64,000 nucleotides of DNA, taken from NCBI RefSeq assembly GCF_042652965.1, contig NZ_JBHSHL010000008.1, positions 1 through 64,000 on the forward strand, read 5' to 3'. Origin of the DNA: Filifactor villosus. GTDB taxonomy: Bacteria; Bacillota; Clostridia; Peptostreptococcales; Filifactoraceae. The position numbers were made by a program, and so were the translations under genes. Below are positions 51,598-60,461 of this stretch, one piece after another; position 1 is the first letter of the stretch, and every line of letters starts with the position of its first letter. The notes under the pieces were generated by a model that was given only the letters and a program-made list of their open reading frames with translations, was not told the origin of the DNA and made no database searches.

Positions 51598-51923
51598 GAA
51601 GAACGTATATTCTTTTTTTATTTAAACGGAAGATACGCAGAGCAGTAGTCGACAAAGCGATCTGTTTGTACGGATTTTGATTGACTACGGGCAGGATAAC
51701 TGCCGAAAAGACCTGATTGTTTGTGGAACAAAGTCATAGACGCTGCGAGCAAAACACAAGAGATGTATTGTTTGATAAGGCGATTTTTGTTCTGCAATCA
51801 AGGAATATATGCTCGAGACTTACAGGCTTTACAGCATCGGTGTTTTCGTCAAGTTTTTAGTATGGAGAGCCGTTTTCAGGAAAAAGAGCGGAGTTTACAG
51901 GTTCAATCAGATGGAGGGAAAAG

Positions 51924-53522
51924 ATGACAAAATATGTATTTGTTACAGGAGGAGTGGTCTCTTCCTTAGGAAAGGGAATTACAGCAGCGTCCTTGGGAAG
52001 GTTGTTGAAGGCGAGGGGATTGAAGGTATCGATCCAAAAATTTGATCCCTATCTCAACTTTGATCCGGGAACGATGAGTCCATATCAGCACGGAGAAGTC
52101 TTTGTTACCGAAGATGGAGGAGAAACGGACTTGGATCTGGGGCACTACGAGAGATTCATCGATGAGAACCTGTCCATCAATTCGAGCGTTACTTCGGGCA
52201 AGATCTATTATAGCGTGATCAGCAAGGAGAGAAAAGGAGAGTATCTGGGAGGTACGATCCAAGTGATTCCTCATATAACAAATGAGATCAAGGAGAGGAT
52301 CCAAAGGGTAGCAAAACATAACGAAGTGGACATTGTGATTACCGAGATCGGAGGTACGGTCGGAGATATTGAATCCCAGCCCTTTCTTGAGGCCATCCGG
52401 CAGATGAAGTACGAAGTCGGCGAAGAAAATGTCTGCTATATCCACGTTACCTTGGTACCTTATCTGAAACGTGCGGGTGAAGTCAAGACCAAACCGACGC
52501 AGCATAGTGTCAAAGAACTTCGCTCCATCGGGATCCAGCCTGATATCGTCGTCTGCCGAACGGAAGAGAGATTGACACAGGAAATGAAGGATAAGATCTC
52601 CCTCTTCTGCAACCTCAAGCCCAATCATGTGGTGCAGAATATGGATGCGGAAACACTGTATGAGGTTCCTCTTATGCTTCAGGAAGAAAAACTGGACAAG
52701 CTGGTCATTGAACGATTGAGCCTCGAGGTGGGAGAACCGGACTTGAACGATTGGTTGGAGCTTGTGGAAAAGGAAAAAAGTCTGACTCAAGAAAAGACGG
52801 TTGCTCTCGTCGGCAAGTATGTAGAACTCAAGGATGCTTATCTGTCCGTGATCGAAGCCCTTCATCATGCGGGCTTGGCAAACGGAGTCAAAGTAAAGAT
52901 CAAGTGGATCAATGCGGAAGAGGTGGAGACCTACTCGCAGGAAAAAATCAACGAAGTCTTTTCCAAAGTCGACGGGATCTTGGTTCCCGGAGGATTTGGA
53001 GACAGGGGGATCGAAGGGAAGATAGCCGCCATTCGTTATGCAAGGGAAAACAATGTGGCATTCTTCGGAATTTGCTTGGGAATGCAACTTGCAGTAATCG
53101 AATTTGCACGCAATATCGTAGGGCTTGAAGAAGCTCACAGCTCGGAACTCTGTGAAGATACACCTCATCCTGTCATCAACCTGATGCCCGAACAGGTAGA
53201 CGTGGAAGAAAAGGGCGGAACCATGAGGTTGGGAGTATACCCCTGCAAACTGTCGGAAGGAAGCCTTTGTATGCAGGCCTATGGCGAACACCTTATTTAT
53301 GAGAGACATCGTCACAGATATGAGTTTAACAATATTTATCGAAAGCAGATAGAAGAAAAGGGCATGGTGATCTCCGGAATGTCTCCGGATGAACGCCTGG
53401 TTGAGATTGTTGAAATTCCTGAACACAAGTGGTTTTTGGCCTGCCAGTTCCATCCGGAGTTCAAGTCTCGTCCGACCAAGGCTCATCCGTTGTTTAGAGA
53501 ATTTATTAAGGCATTGAAGTAG
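51924..53522 (+). CDS. pyrG: CTP synthase
   Basis: A 532-residue enzyme converting UTP to CTP with glutamine and ATP. The synthetase domain starts TKYVFVTGGVVSSLGKGITA. The class I glutaminase domain has the nucleophile in FFGICLGMQLAV and the His/Glu pair in CQFHPEFKSRP. Length is normal. The start follows GGAGGG. The pyrG-type 5' G-run attenuator is not immediately upstream, where an M1 repeat and non-coding DNA lie instead. Confidence 0.95.
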   Translation: MTKYVFVTGGVVSSLGKGITAASLGRLLKARGLKVSIQKFDPYLNFDPGTMSPYQHGEVFVTEDGGETDLDLGHYERFIDENLSINSSVTSGKIYYSVISKERKGEYLGGTIQVIPHITNEIKERIQRVAKHNEVDIVITEIGGTVGDIESQPFLEAIRQMKYEVGEENVCYIHVTLVPYLKRAGEVKTKPTQHSVKELRSIGIQPDIVVCRTEERLTQEMKDKISLFCNLKPNHVVQNMDAETLYEVPLMLQEEKLDKLVIERLSLEVGEPDLNDWLELVEKEKSLTQEKTVALVGKYVELKDAYLSVIEALHHAGLANGVKVKIKWINAEEVETYSQEKINEVFSKVDGILVPGGFGDRGIEGKIAAIRYARENNVAFFGICLGMQLAVIEFARNIVGLEEAHSSELCEDTPHPVINLMPEQVDVEEKGGTMRLGVYPCKLSEGSLCMQAYGEHLIYERHRHRYEFNNIYRKQIEEKGMVISGMSPDERLVEIVEIPEHKWFLACQFHPEFKSRPTKAHPLFREFIKALK

Positions 53523-53568
53523 AAACGGTGGTAGAAAGAAATCAAACATTTACGAAGGGGGATTTCGT

Positions 53569-53814
53569 ATGAAACTTACAATCTGTATGGGGTCAAAATG
53601 TGTTATGGTAGGGGCCATGAATATTTTGGATCAGGTAGAAGAGTTGAAGGAAAGTATGGGATATGAGGATCTTACAATCGAAACTGTCGTTTGTATGAAG
53701 CACTGTAAGAAGGAAGAGGAGCAATGTCCGGTGGTTATGTTTGACGATGAGATTATGACCAATGCCACAACGGAAAGAGTGATGGAAAAAATCAGCCAAA
53801 TGTATGCAGAGTAA
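53569..53814 (+). CDS. Thioredoxin-like [2Fe-2S] protein
   Basis: An 81-residue protein of the thioredoxin-like 2Fe-2S ferredoxin type (NuoE/HydA-associated). Possible cluster ligands are Cys6 and Cys11 (ICMGSKC) and two Cys in VVCMKHCKKEEEQCPVV. It lies about 155 bp before the hydrogenase gene and in the same direction, so it is a likely electron-transfer partner. The start follows AAGGGGG. Confidence 0.78.
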   Translation: MKLTICMGSKCVMVGAMNILDQVEELKESMGYEDLTIETVVCMKHCKKEEEQCPVVMFDDEIMTNATTERVMEKISQMYAE

Positions 53815-53970
53815 TTTCAATTCCGGAGGGCGGGAGTGAAGTTATCATAAAAAGTAGAATAGTGTATTTATGGATGTAAAGCAAGTCTTTCTGTTGTTCT
53901 ATCATATGGAAGATGTTTTTCGCTTCTTCCGCTTTGAGCGGAAACTATCATAACCATTTGGGAGGGTAAT

Positions 53971-55473
53971 ATGTACGAATTATATGGAGATATTATAAAT
54001 ATTAGAAGAAAGGTTTTTTCCGAGGTTGCAAGGTTTGCCTATGCGGATGAGCCTGTTGCAAAGGCGATGGGGGAAGCAATCATCAAAATTGTTCCGGGAG
54101 AAGTCGCAAACCACAGAGACTCCATCTTCAAAGAGAGGGCCATTGTAGGGGAGAGGCTTCGTCTGACTCTTGGACTTCCGGTGCGTACCGCTGCCGAACT
54201 TGGTGTTTTGGCTGACGGGATCGACGAGGTAAACGTAGGGGTAAGAATGTATAAGCCGCCCCTTGTAAATGTGATCCCCTTCGCCTGTGAGGCTTGTCCG
54301 ACAAAGACGTACGAGGTGACCGAAAATTGCAGAAAATGCCTCGCTCACCCTTGTATCAATGTATGTCCGGTCAATGCGATTTCAATGAAGAAAACCAAGA
54401 CGGAAATCGACAAGGAGAAATGTATTCGTTGCGGAAAATGCAAGGAAGCTTGTCCGTACAATGCCATCATTATGTATGATCGTCCTTGTGCGGTTGCCTG
54501 CGGAGTCAATGCAATCGGCAGCGATCACTTGGGTCGTGCAAAGATCAACGACGAAAAATGTGTGTCTTGCGGTATGTGTATTTCCCATTGTCCTTTTGGA
54601 GCGATCTCGGACAAGTCTCAGATCTATCAGTTGATCAAATCGATCAAGCAGGGAGAACGAAGACATCTGGCAATTGTCGCACCCGCCTTTGTAAGTCAGT
54701 TCGGTCCGATTGTATCTCCGGAACAGGTCTTTGAGGGAATTAAAAAACTGGGCTTCGACGATGTGATGGAAGTGGGTCTCGGTGCAGATATTGAGACGAT
54801 AAAAGAAGCAATGGAATACATCAATGAAGTTCCCGAAAAAATTCCTTATATGGGAACCAGTTGTTGTCCGTCCTGGGCGGCGATGGTGGATAAGATGTTC
54901 CCCGATTTGAAACAGTATATCTCCGATTCGGCTACACCTATGATAGCAACGGCAAAATATATTAAGAAAAACGACAACGATGCGAAGATCGTCTTTATCG
55001 GACCCTGTATCTCCAAGAAATTGGAAGCGCTTGGCGAAAAGGTCCAGGAGTATGTTGACTTCGTCATCACTTTTGAGGAATTGATGGGAATGTTTACCGC
55101 ACAGGATATCGAGTTGAGCGAGCTTGAGGTAACCGAAAAAATCAACGATTGTTCCAGCTTGGGAAGAGGCTTTGCAGAAAGCGGCGGAGTTGCAAATGCG
55201 GTCAAAAACGTGATTGCGGAGCTCGATCCCGGAAAAGTCGTCCTCTATGAAAAAGCCAACGGTCTGCATGAGTGCGTGAAGATGCTTCGTCTGGCGAAGG
55301 CAGGCAAAAAGAATGGGTACCTTCTTGAAGGAATGGCATGTGAAGGAGGTTGCATCGGAGGTCCGGGAACCCTTGCATCTTTGGCTCGAGCACAAAAGGC
55401 TTTAAAGGCCTTCAAGGATCAGGCACAGTACCGGACACCTACGGTAAATCCTCTGGTAAGCAACGACAAATAA
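53971..55473 (+). CDS. [FeFe] hydrogenase, group B-like
   Basis: A 500-residue iron-sulfur protein. The N-terminal region (about 105-210) has several CxxCxxCxxxC sets for [4Fe-4S] clusters, for example CIRCGKCKEACP and CVSCGMCISHCP. H-cluster motifs are TSCCPSW (296-302), GPCISKK (344-350) and EGMACEGGCIGGPG (453-466). The TSCCP and GPCxxKK forms are those of group B (monomeric) hydrogenases, not the classical group A motifs. It would dispose of fermentation electrons as H2 or act as a sensor. Start after GGGAGGG; terminator follows. Confidence 0.87.
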   Translation: MYELYGDIINIRRKVFSEVARFAYADEPVAKAMGEAIIKIVPGEVANHRDSIFKERAIVGERLRLTLGLPVRTAAELGVLADGIDEVNVGVRMYKPPLVNVIPFACEACPTKTYEVTENCRKCLAHPCINVCPVNAISMKKTKTEIDKEKCIRCGKCKEACPYNAIIMYDRPCAVACGVNAIGSDHLGRAKINDEKCVSCGMCISHCPFGAISDKSQIYQLIKSIKQGERRHLAIVAPAFVSQFGPIVSPEQVFEGIKKLGFDDVMEVGLGADIETIKEAMEYINEVPEKIPYMGTSCCPSWAAMVDKMFPDLKQYISDSATPMIATAKYIKKNDNDAKIVFIGPCISKKLEALGEKVQEYVDFVITFEELMGMFTAQDIELSELEVTEKINDCSSLGRGFAESGGVANAVKNVIAELDPGKVVLYEKANGLHECVKMLRLAKAGKKNGYLLEGMACEGGCIGGPGTLASLARAQKALKAFKDQAQYRTPTVNPLVSNDK

Positions 55474-55522
55474 AGGAGGGAAGTTCGAGAGAATATCGAC
55501 TTCTTTGAAGAAACAACAAAAA

Positions 55523-55550
55523 AGCTCCGACGGATCGTCGGAGCTCTTTA
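55523..55550 (+). terminator. Terminator of the hydrogenase gene
   Basis: AGCTCCGAC (55523-55531), loop GGATC, GTCGGAGCT (55537-55545), then CTTTATTT. Confidence 0.8.
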
Positions 55551-55585
55551 TTTGCCAAAATACCGTTGATACTATTCTCCGCTTA

Positions 55586-55696
55586 TACTATTTTTCAATA
55601 GAAGTATGGATATATCTGTTTTTCAATCTATGAAAAATTGGTTTATCTTTTATGGTCGCAGGTCGTTTATATCCACAACTCAAAAGAAGAATAGTA
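55586..55696 (+). repeat. M1 MITE-like repeat with TTA target duplication
   Basis: Flanked by TTA at 55583-55585 and 55697-55699. Confidence 0.75.
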
Positions 55697-55786
55697 TTAA
55701 TGTCGCTCTTCGTTTGAAGAGTCGGGTACGAGACGTACAGGATTACGGAAAAACAATGTAGTTCAACTTATGAATGTTAATACTAT

Positions 55787-55897
55787 TATCTATTTAAAAT
55801 TGTCCGGTCGTGAAGTTTGAATTCTACGATTACTCTCAATGTTTTCGACAAATATATGTTCTGTTTACCCTGCGTTTTAAACGGAGAAGAGTATAAC
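55787..55897. repeat. R3 dispersed repeat
   Basis: Bounded by TACTATTATCTATTTAAAATT and TTTTAAACGGAGAAGAGTA, roughly inverted ends. Internal TTGTCCGGTCGTGAAGTTTG recurs near 48500. Confidence 0.5.
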
Positions 55898-55981
55898 GCA
55901 GGACAGCATAACAAACACTTGCGCCGATAACGGACAATCAAAGAGATAGCGTCATATGTTCGAATTGCCGTAAATGGAAGA

Positions 55982-56452
55982 CTATAACAAGGCTTCCATC
56001 CTTTCGATCAGAGTGTTGATATGTTCCGACCACTCTTCATAAGAATTGCTGTCCTTCCACAACTCAACGATTTCGCGTTCTCCGTCTTCGTCGGGGACCT
56101 CGTTTTTGATGTCGTAGAGATATTGCAGAAGAAGACGAAGAGAGGATGGATCTGTCGAAAATACCTTGACCTTGCTCCAAGGACCTTCTTCATCACTGTC
56201 ATCATAGTCCGTTCCGATAAATCCCGATTCTTTGGACCAGGATGTGTACAGTTCTGCAATGGCAATGGCATTGTTATCATATGAAAAATCAATATCTTCA
56301 AGGGTTTCACCCAAATAATCCTCTTCTTTGAGGAACTCGATGATCTCGGATAGAGAGATTTCCTTGCGTTGAGCAAGGTAATCTTCTTCTAAAGAATAAA
56401 GCAGATCCAAACCTTCGTCGCTTTCACAACTTTTAATACCCCATGCTCCCAT
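55982..56452 (-). CDS. DUF4259 domain-containing protein
   Basis: A 156-residue acidic protein that begins MGAWGIKSCESDEGLDLLY, the hallmark start of DUF4259 proteins. Function is unknown; relatives often appear near polymorphic toxin and immunity genes, though no toxin gene is seen here. The start follows GGAGGA. It lies downstream of the NiaR-like gene on the same strand, about 70 bp away, and may be cotranscribed with it. Confidence 0.78.
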   Translation of the reverse strand: MGAWGIKSCESDEGLDLLYSLEEDYLAQRKEISLSEIIEFLKEEDYLGETLEDIDFSYDNNAIAIAELYTSWSKESGFIGTDYDDSDEEGPWSKVKVFSTDPSSLRLLLQYLYDIKNEVPDEDGEREIVELWKDSNSYEEWSEHINTLIERMEALL

Positions 56453-56523
56453 AACTTTCCTCCATTCAAATTGATTTCATATGCCATCTCCCGCTTTCAC
56501 TTGGAGATCGACACTTCTATTTC

Positions 56524-57048
56524 TTATTTATCTTTGTTGAGATCGACATAGACACCCAGTTCGATCAGAGCCTGCTCGATTTGAGAGAGCTCTTCCTGTG
56601 AATCTGCAGTTACGGTGTGGAAGTGAACGCCTCCTGTCAGCGAAGTGAGGGGCAAAGCGTTCGTACTTCGGAACAAGTCTAAAAACTCTTTGACATCGCG
56701 CCTGGATTTCAAGTACATCTCAACCGTGATCTGTCCATAAATTTCGTGCTCAATGGTAGTGTTTCGCACACAACCTCCATAGTCCACAATGGTGTTGAGT
56801 TCCTCTTCCATCTCTTCATAGTCGTGCTTTACGCAGAAGGTCCTGTGATGAGCGTAGGGCATTTTCTGGATGAGATAGCCCTTGTTTGTAGACAGGATGG
56901 GGTGGCTTTCCGCCCGCAAAATAGCAATATCCTGAACAATGACCTGTCTCGAAATGGAAAAGAGTTGTGCCAATTCCGTTCCGTTGACAGGAGACGATGA
57001 ATTAGATAGGTAAGATAGAATTTGATTTCGCCGTTTGTTCCCGTCCAT
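56524..57048 (-). CDS. niaR: NiaR/NadR-type repressor with 3H domain
   Basis: A 174-residue regulator. The N-terminal HTH_11 domain (ILSYLSNSSSPVNGTELAQL to DIAILRAESHPIL) is followed by a 3H domain with its conserved histidines in VKHDYEEMEEEL and GGVHFHTVT. In Firmicutes this family represses NAD biosynthesis or niacin-uptake genes when nicotinic acid is plentiful; the 3H domain binds a metal ion. The start, after AAGGAG, is 9 bp from the stop of a metal-transport ATPase gene, so the two are cotranscribed. No NAD biosynthesis gene is adjacent. Confidence 0.85.
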   Translation of the reverse strand: MDGNKRRNQILSYLSNSSSPVNGTELAQLFSISRQVIVQDIAILRAESHPILSTNKGYLIQKMPYAHHRTFCVKHDYEEMEEELNTIVDYGGCVRNTTIEHEIYGQITVEMYLKSRRDVKEFLDLFRSTNALPLTSLTGGVHFHTVTADSQEELSQIEQALIELGVYVDLNKDK

Positions 57049-57057
57049 AAAATCTCC

Positions 57058-59148
57058 TTACTGTTTTTCGGCAGGGAAGTAACGTTTGGTCGAATCCAAG
57101 GCTATGAGCGTTGTACTTGCATTATGAAGAAGGGCAACGGTTCTTGGAGAAATCAAATGAAAAATTCCCAGACCTAAAAATAATGTGTTTGCAAAAATAA
57201 TCGTTCTGAAATTGGAATGAATACGTTGAAGCATACTTTTTCCGAGTTTTCGAACAAAGAGGATGTCGTTGAGCCGGTTGGACAAAATAACGATGTCCGA
57301 GACTTCTCTTGCAATGTCCGAAGCATCTTTTAAAGTGATCGATACATCCGCCGCCGAGAGGGCGGGAGAGTCATTGATCCCATCTCCGACCATAATGATG
57401 GACGGATATTGTCTGCGCAGAGTCTCGATGAGTTCGACCTTGTGCTCGGGAAGGACTTGATACTTAAAATCATCGATCCTCAAAAGAGAGGCTACATAAC
57501 TTGCCGCATTTTTTCCATCTCCCGTAATCATCCATGTCTTGCTGATTCCGTCATCTTTTAGGGAAGCGATCATATTCTCGGCCTCGGGTCGAGGAGGATC
57601 GTCGATACAGATAAAACCGGCAAGAACTCCGTCGATACCGAGGTAGATTAGGGAGGAATGTGACTGGTGTTGTTCGATCAATCGCCGTTCGTCTTCACCT
57701 AAGAATACGTTCTCGTCCTCAAAGACAAAATGATGTGAGCCGATCACGGCTTTTTTGCCATGGAGGGTCGTTGTGATCCCGTGGGCGACGATGTACTCGA
57801 CCTTGGCATGTTCCTCTTCGTGATGAAGCCCCTCTTCTTCCGACTTTTTGACGATGGCTTTGGCGACGCTGTGGGGGAAGTGTTCTTCAATACATGCCGA
57901 GATACGCAATACCTCCTGTTTGGTATAATCTCCGAAGGCGATGACGTCGGTCACGGTTGGAGAAGCGCTTGTGAGGGTACCGGTCTTGTCGAAGACAATG
58001 ACCTCCGATTCCGCCATCAGCTCCAAATACTTGCCTCCTTTGACCATTACTTCGTGCATCGAAGCTTCTCGGATCGCTGCAATAACCGAGATCGGAGTTG
58101 CCAACTTGATGGCACAGGAGTAATCGACCATCAGCACCGACAGTGCGGTAGACAGGTTTCGGGTAAAAAGATAGACAAGACCTGAAAGGAGGAAGCTGTA
58201 AGGTGCAATCGAATCCGCGATATGTTCCGCCTTTGAATGAATGGAGGCCTTTCGTTCTTCTCCGGTGTCGATCATCTCGACAATGTGATTGATCCGGCTG
58301 TCTTGAGACAGGGCTCTTACCTTGAGGGTCAGGCAACCTTCAGAGATGACGGTGCCGGCAAAAACGGTAGAGCCGGAGCTCTTAGCAGCAGGAACGGACT
58401 CGCCTGTCATCGAAGATTCGTCTACGGTGGCAAGGCCTTCGGTTACTTCTCCGTCGAGAGGGATCATCATTCCTGTTTGCACTTGGATGAGGTCTCCGAT
58501 CGAAATGCTTGAGAGGGGAACGAGTTCGGTTCGCTCTTTGTCGACCTTCCACACTTTGTCAACGTTGATAGACAAGCTGTTCGACAGATCGAGTTTCACC
58601 CTTTCCTTGGTGTAGGACTCAAGGATCTCCGAGACCTGCAGAAGGGTCATTACCGATCCGGCCGTGGAATAGGAAGACTGGAGGATGGAGATCCCGATCG
58701 AAGCGGCATCCAATACGTCCACATTGACCTTTCCTCTTCGCAGACTCTTCGTGCCTCGTCTTAAAAAAGACATATATTTCTTTATCAACATGAATCTTCC
58801 AATCGGAGAAGGGATGAAGGTTCTTATTAAAAACCGTCTGAAGAACAATTGAAAGAGATCTCTCTCAAACCGTTTTTTCAATTCCCTGTGAGGATCGGGG
58901 GTGACCGGCTCCTTTGATTTCAAACAAGCTCTATCCATTGAGGAAATGTGTTGAAGGACTTCCTCCTTGCAGTCCGGAAGATATCGGATCAGTAAACTTC
59001 CCGTGTCGGGATTTACTTCGGCATATTCGACCTTGGGATGGACTCGTATACAGTCTTCCACTCGATAAGCATCCTCGGTGGAAAAACAGTGTTTGGATGT
59101 CATCAGTCTCAATCTTCCCGGAATGGAGTGTACAATACTATACTTCAT
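57058..59148 (-). CDS. Heavy metal translocating P-type ATPase
   Basis: A 696-residue P1B-type ATPase. An N-terminal HMA-like domain (about 1-70, IVHSIPGRLRL, without the CxxC metal site) precedes the actuator motif SSMTGESVP, the membrane motif YSCAIKLATP, phosphorylation site FDKTGTLTS, nucleotide site residues in EEHFPHSVAKA and the hinge MVGDGINDSPALSAADVS. The SCA motif in place of CPC or SPC leaves the metal uncertain. It is sandwiched between a DUF6110 gene and the NiaR-like gene in one operon. Start after CGGAG. Confidence 0.9.
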   Translation of the reverse strand: MKYSIVHSIPGRLRLMTSKHCFSTEDAYRVEDCIRVHPKVEYAEVNPDTGSLLIRYLPDCKEEVLQHISSMDRACLKSKEPVTPDPHRELKKRFERDLFQLFFRRFLIRTFIPSPIGRFMLIKKYMSFLRRGTKSLRRGKVNVDVLDAASIGISILQSSYSTAGSVMTLLQVSEILESYTKERVKLDLSNSLSINVDKVWKVDKERTELVPLSSISIGDLIQVQTGMMIPLDGEVTEGLATVDESSMTGESVPAAKSSGSTVFAGTVISEGCLTLKVRALSQDSRINHIVEMIDTGEERKASIHSKAEHIADSIAPYSFLLSGLVYLFTRNLSTALSVLMVDYSCAIKLATPISVIAAIREASMHEVMVKGGKYLELMAESEVIVFDKTGTLTSASPTVTDVIAFGDYTKQEVLRISACIEEHFPHSVAKAIVKKSEEEGLHHEEEHAKVEYIVAHGITTTLHGKKAVIGSHHFVFEDENVFLGEDERRLIEQHQSHSSLIYLGIDGVLAGFICIDDPPRPEAENMIASLKDDGISKTWMITGDGKNAASYVASLLRIDDFKYQVLPEHKVELIETLRRQYPSIIMVGDGINDSPALSAADVSITLKDASDIAREVSDIVILSNRLNDILFVRKLGKSMLQRIHSNFRTIIFANTLFLGLGIFHLISPRTVALLHNASTTLIALDSTKRYFPAEKQ

Positions 59149-59162
59149 ACAGACTCCGATAC

Positions 59163-59411
59163 TTACTCAAAAATCTCATCAAGAGCCGTGTTTTTTGCCT
59201 GTTGCTCCGCTTCGGCAAACATATCCGAGGCTTCCTCTTTTACACCCTCATAACAGCTCAAGATCTCTTTTTGTACCTTCATACCCTTTGCAATGGAGGT
59301 AACGGCAAGACGTCTTACGCTCCCGGATTTTTTAAGAGAAGCACCCAGGGCAGAGAGCAAAACTCCTCCTACCAAAAAGGCAATATTTTTTCTGTCAACA
59401 TAGTTTCTCAT
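59163..59411 (-). CDS. DUF6110 family membrane protein
   Basis: An 82-residue protein with one membrane segment (IAFLVGGVLLSALGASL) and a helical, acidic tail. It matches DUF6110, small proteins encoded before P-type ATPases in Clostridia. It probably assists or regulates the ATPase encoded 14 bp downstream; this is an inference from context. First gene of the operon; start after AAAGGA. Confidence 0.78.
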   Translation of the reverse strand: MRNYVDRKNIAFLVGGVLLSALGASLKKSGSVRRLAVTSIAKGMKVQKEILSCYEGVKEEASDMFAEAEQQAKNTALDEIFE

Positions 59412-59679
59412 AGTTCAACATCCTTTCTTTGTGCATGACCAAGGAAAGATCGCACAGAGGCAAAAGGCGGTTCCTCCTTCTTATCGGTAGAGTCGGAGGA
59501 CGAAAAGAACAGATTAAATAATGCTGCAATATCGTCGAGAACCTTCGATTCTTCTGTGTGAGATCTCCTTAGAAATATAAAAATAAGTGACCCTATCGTT
59601 CTTTAGGGTAAAGAGATGTAACGTATTTTGTCGGAGTCAAGATACGTTGTCGTCCTTACATAAGAATATAGATATTATC

Positions 59680-59708
59680 AATATATCACTTTGTTCTAAC
59701 AGTGTCAA
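59680..59708 (-). promoter_or_regulatory. Promoter of the DUF6110-ATPase-niaR operon
   Basis: On the minus strand TTGACA (59708-59703), 17-base spacer, TATATT (59685-59680). A near-palindrome, GATATATTGATAATATC, covers the -10 and could be an operator. The leader is about 265 nt. Confidence 0.65.
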
Positions 59709-59771
59709 TATAAGCAAATGTGAAGGGTAGGCCAGTTTTTCAGCCTAAAGCTTGTGATTTTCCTCTGAGTT

Positions 59772-59801
59772 TTGAAAAAAATGGAGCAAACGTAGTATAA
59801 T
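59772..59801 (+). promoter_or_regulatory. Promoter of the sigma factor operon
   Basis: TTGAAA (59772-59777), 18-base spacer, TATAAT (59796-59801), about 80 nt before the start codon. Confidence 0.55.
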
Positions 59802-59884
59802 TTCAAAATAATGCTCATAAATATCAAACTTTTTTTGCCTCCGCTCGCTCTTAATGGTAGGTGGCACCGAGAAGGGAGGAAGAG

Positions 59885-60439
59885 ATGAAGGAAAAAGAAC
59901 TGATAGAAAGCTTTCAAAACGGAAATGATGAGGCCTTCGATGAGATTGTTACCCTATATCAGCAACGGGGACTAAGGACGGCCTATCTGATCGTCGGCGA
60001 TCAGAGCGATGCTCAAGATGTCCTTCAGGATACATTCGTAAAAATATATCTCCATAGAGATCGGTTGAAAAACAGTGAAGTGTTTTCTTCGTGGTTTTAT
60101 AAGATCTTGGTTCGGACCGCTTGGGAGGCAGTGCGTAAGAAAAAGAAGGAGGTAGCTTGTGAGGATACCCTGTTCTGTGACAAACGGGACGAGAGTACCA
60201 ATGTGGAGGAGGAGATGATCCGTCTTCAACAGAGCGATGAGATCAGGCAGGCGATCGAGAGCCTGTCCTTGGAGCAGAGAACCGTGGTCGTTCTATTCTA
60301 TTATCAAGGTTTTTCAATAAAAGAAATAGCAGGGATGACAGGAACGTTGGAGGCGACGGTAAAGTCGAGAATGTTTTTGGCGCGCAGGAAATTACGTAAG
60401 CTATTGAGCGCGGAGGTGAAGGTCCTTCGCTGTCTGTAG
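59885..60439 (+). CDS. ECF-type RNA polymerase sigma factor
   Basis: A 184-residue sigma factor. Region 2 includes DQSDAQDVLQDTFVKIYLH and SSWFYKILVRTAWEAVRKKK; region 4 includes SLSLEQRTVVVLFYYQGFSI followed by KEIAGMTGTLEATVKSRMF. It directs polymerase to stress or envelope promoters. The start at 59885 follows GGGAGG. The downstream gene, 22 bp away, encodes a membrane protein likely to be its partner or anti-sigma factor. Confidence 0.9.
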   Translation: MKEKELIESFQNGNDEAFDEIVTLYQQRGLRTAYLIVGDQSDAQDVLQDTFVKIYLHRDRLKNSEVFSSWFYKILVRTAWEAVRKKKKEVACEDTLFCDKRDESTNVEEEMIRLQQSDEIRQAIESLSLEQRTVVVLFYYQGFSIKEIAGMTGTLEATVKSRMFLARRKLRKLLSAEVKVLRCL

Positions 60440-60461
60440 GCTTGAAAGGAAGGAGAAGAAG

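Larger units (their letters stand above)
50919..51923. other. Repeat-rich gap before pyrG with one small ORF
   Basis: Contains an R3-like fragment (about 50925-50972), M1 copies at 51024 and 51486, a 49-codon ORF (51217-51366) and a terminator-like hairpin (51430-51470). The rest shows nothing recognisable. The rpoE gene often found before pyrG in Firmicutes is absent. Confidence 0.5.
55551..55981. other. Gap with M1 and R3 repeats
   Basis: Downstream of the hydrogenase terminator. It contains M1 (55586-55696) and R3 (55787-55897). No gene was seen. Confidence 0.6.
59412..59884. other. Divergent promoter region
   Basis: Between the ATPase operon (minus) and the sigma factor gene (plus). It holds both promoters described separately; no coding sequence was seen. 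Confidence 0.6.

Noticed and set aside
51966..53549. 527-codon minus-strand frame
   Set aside because: Antisense to pyrG; Phe/His-rich composition typical of a shadow frame.
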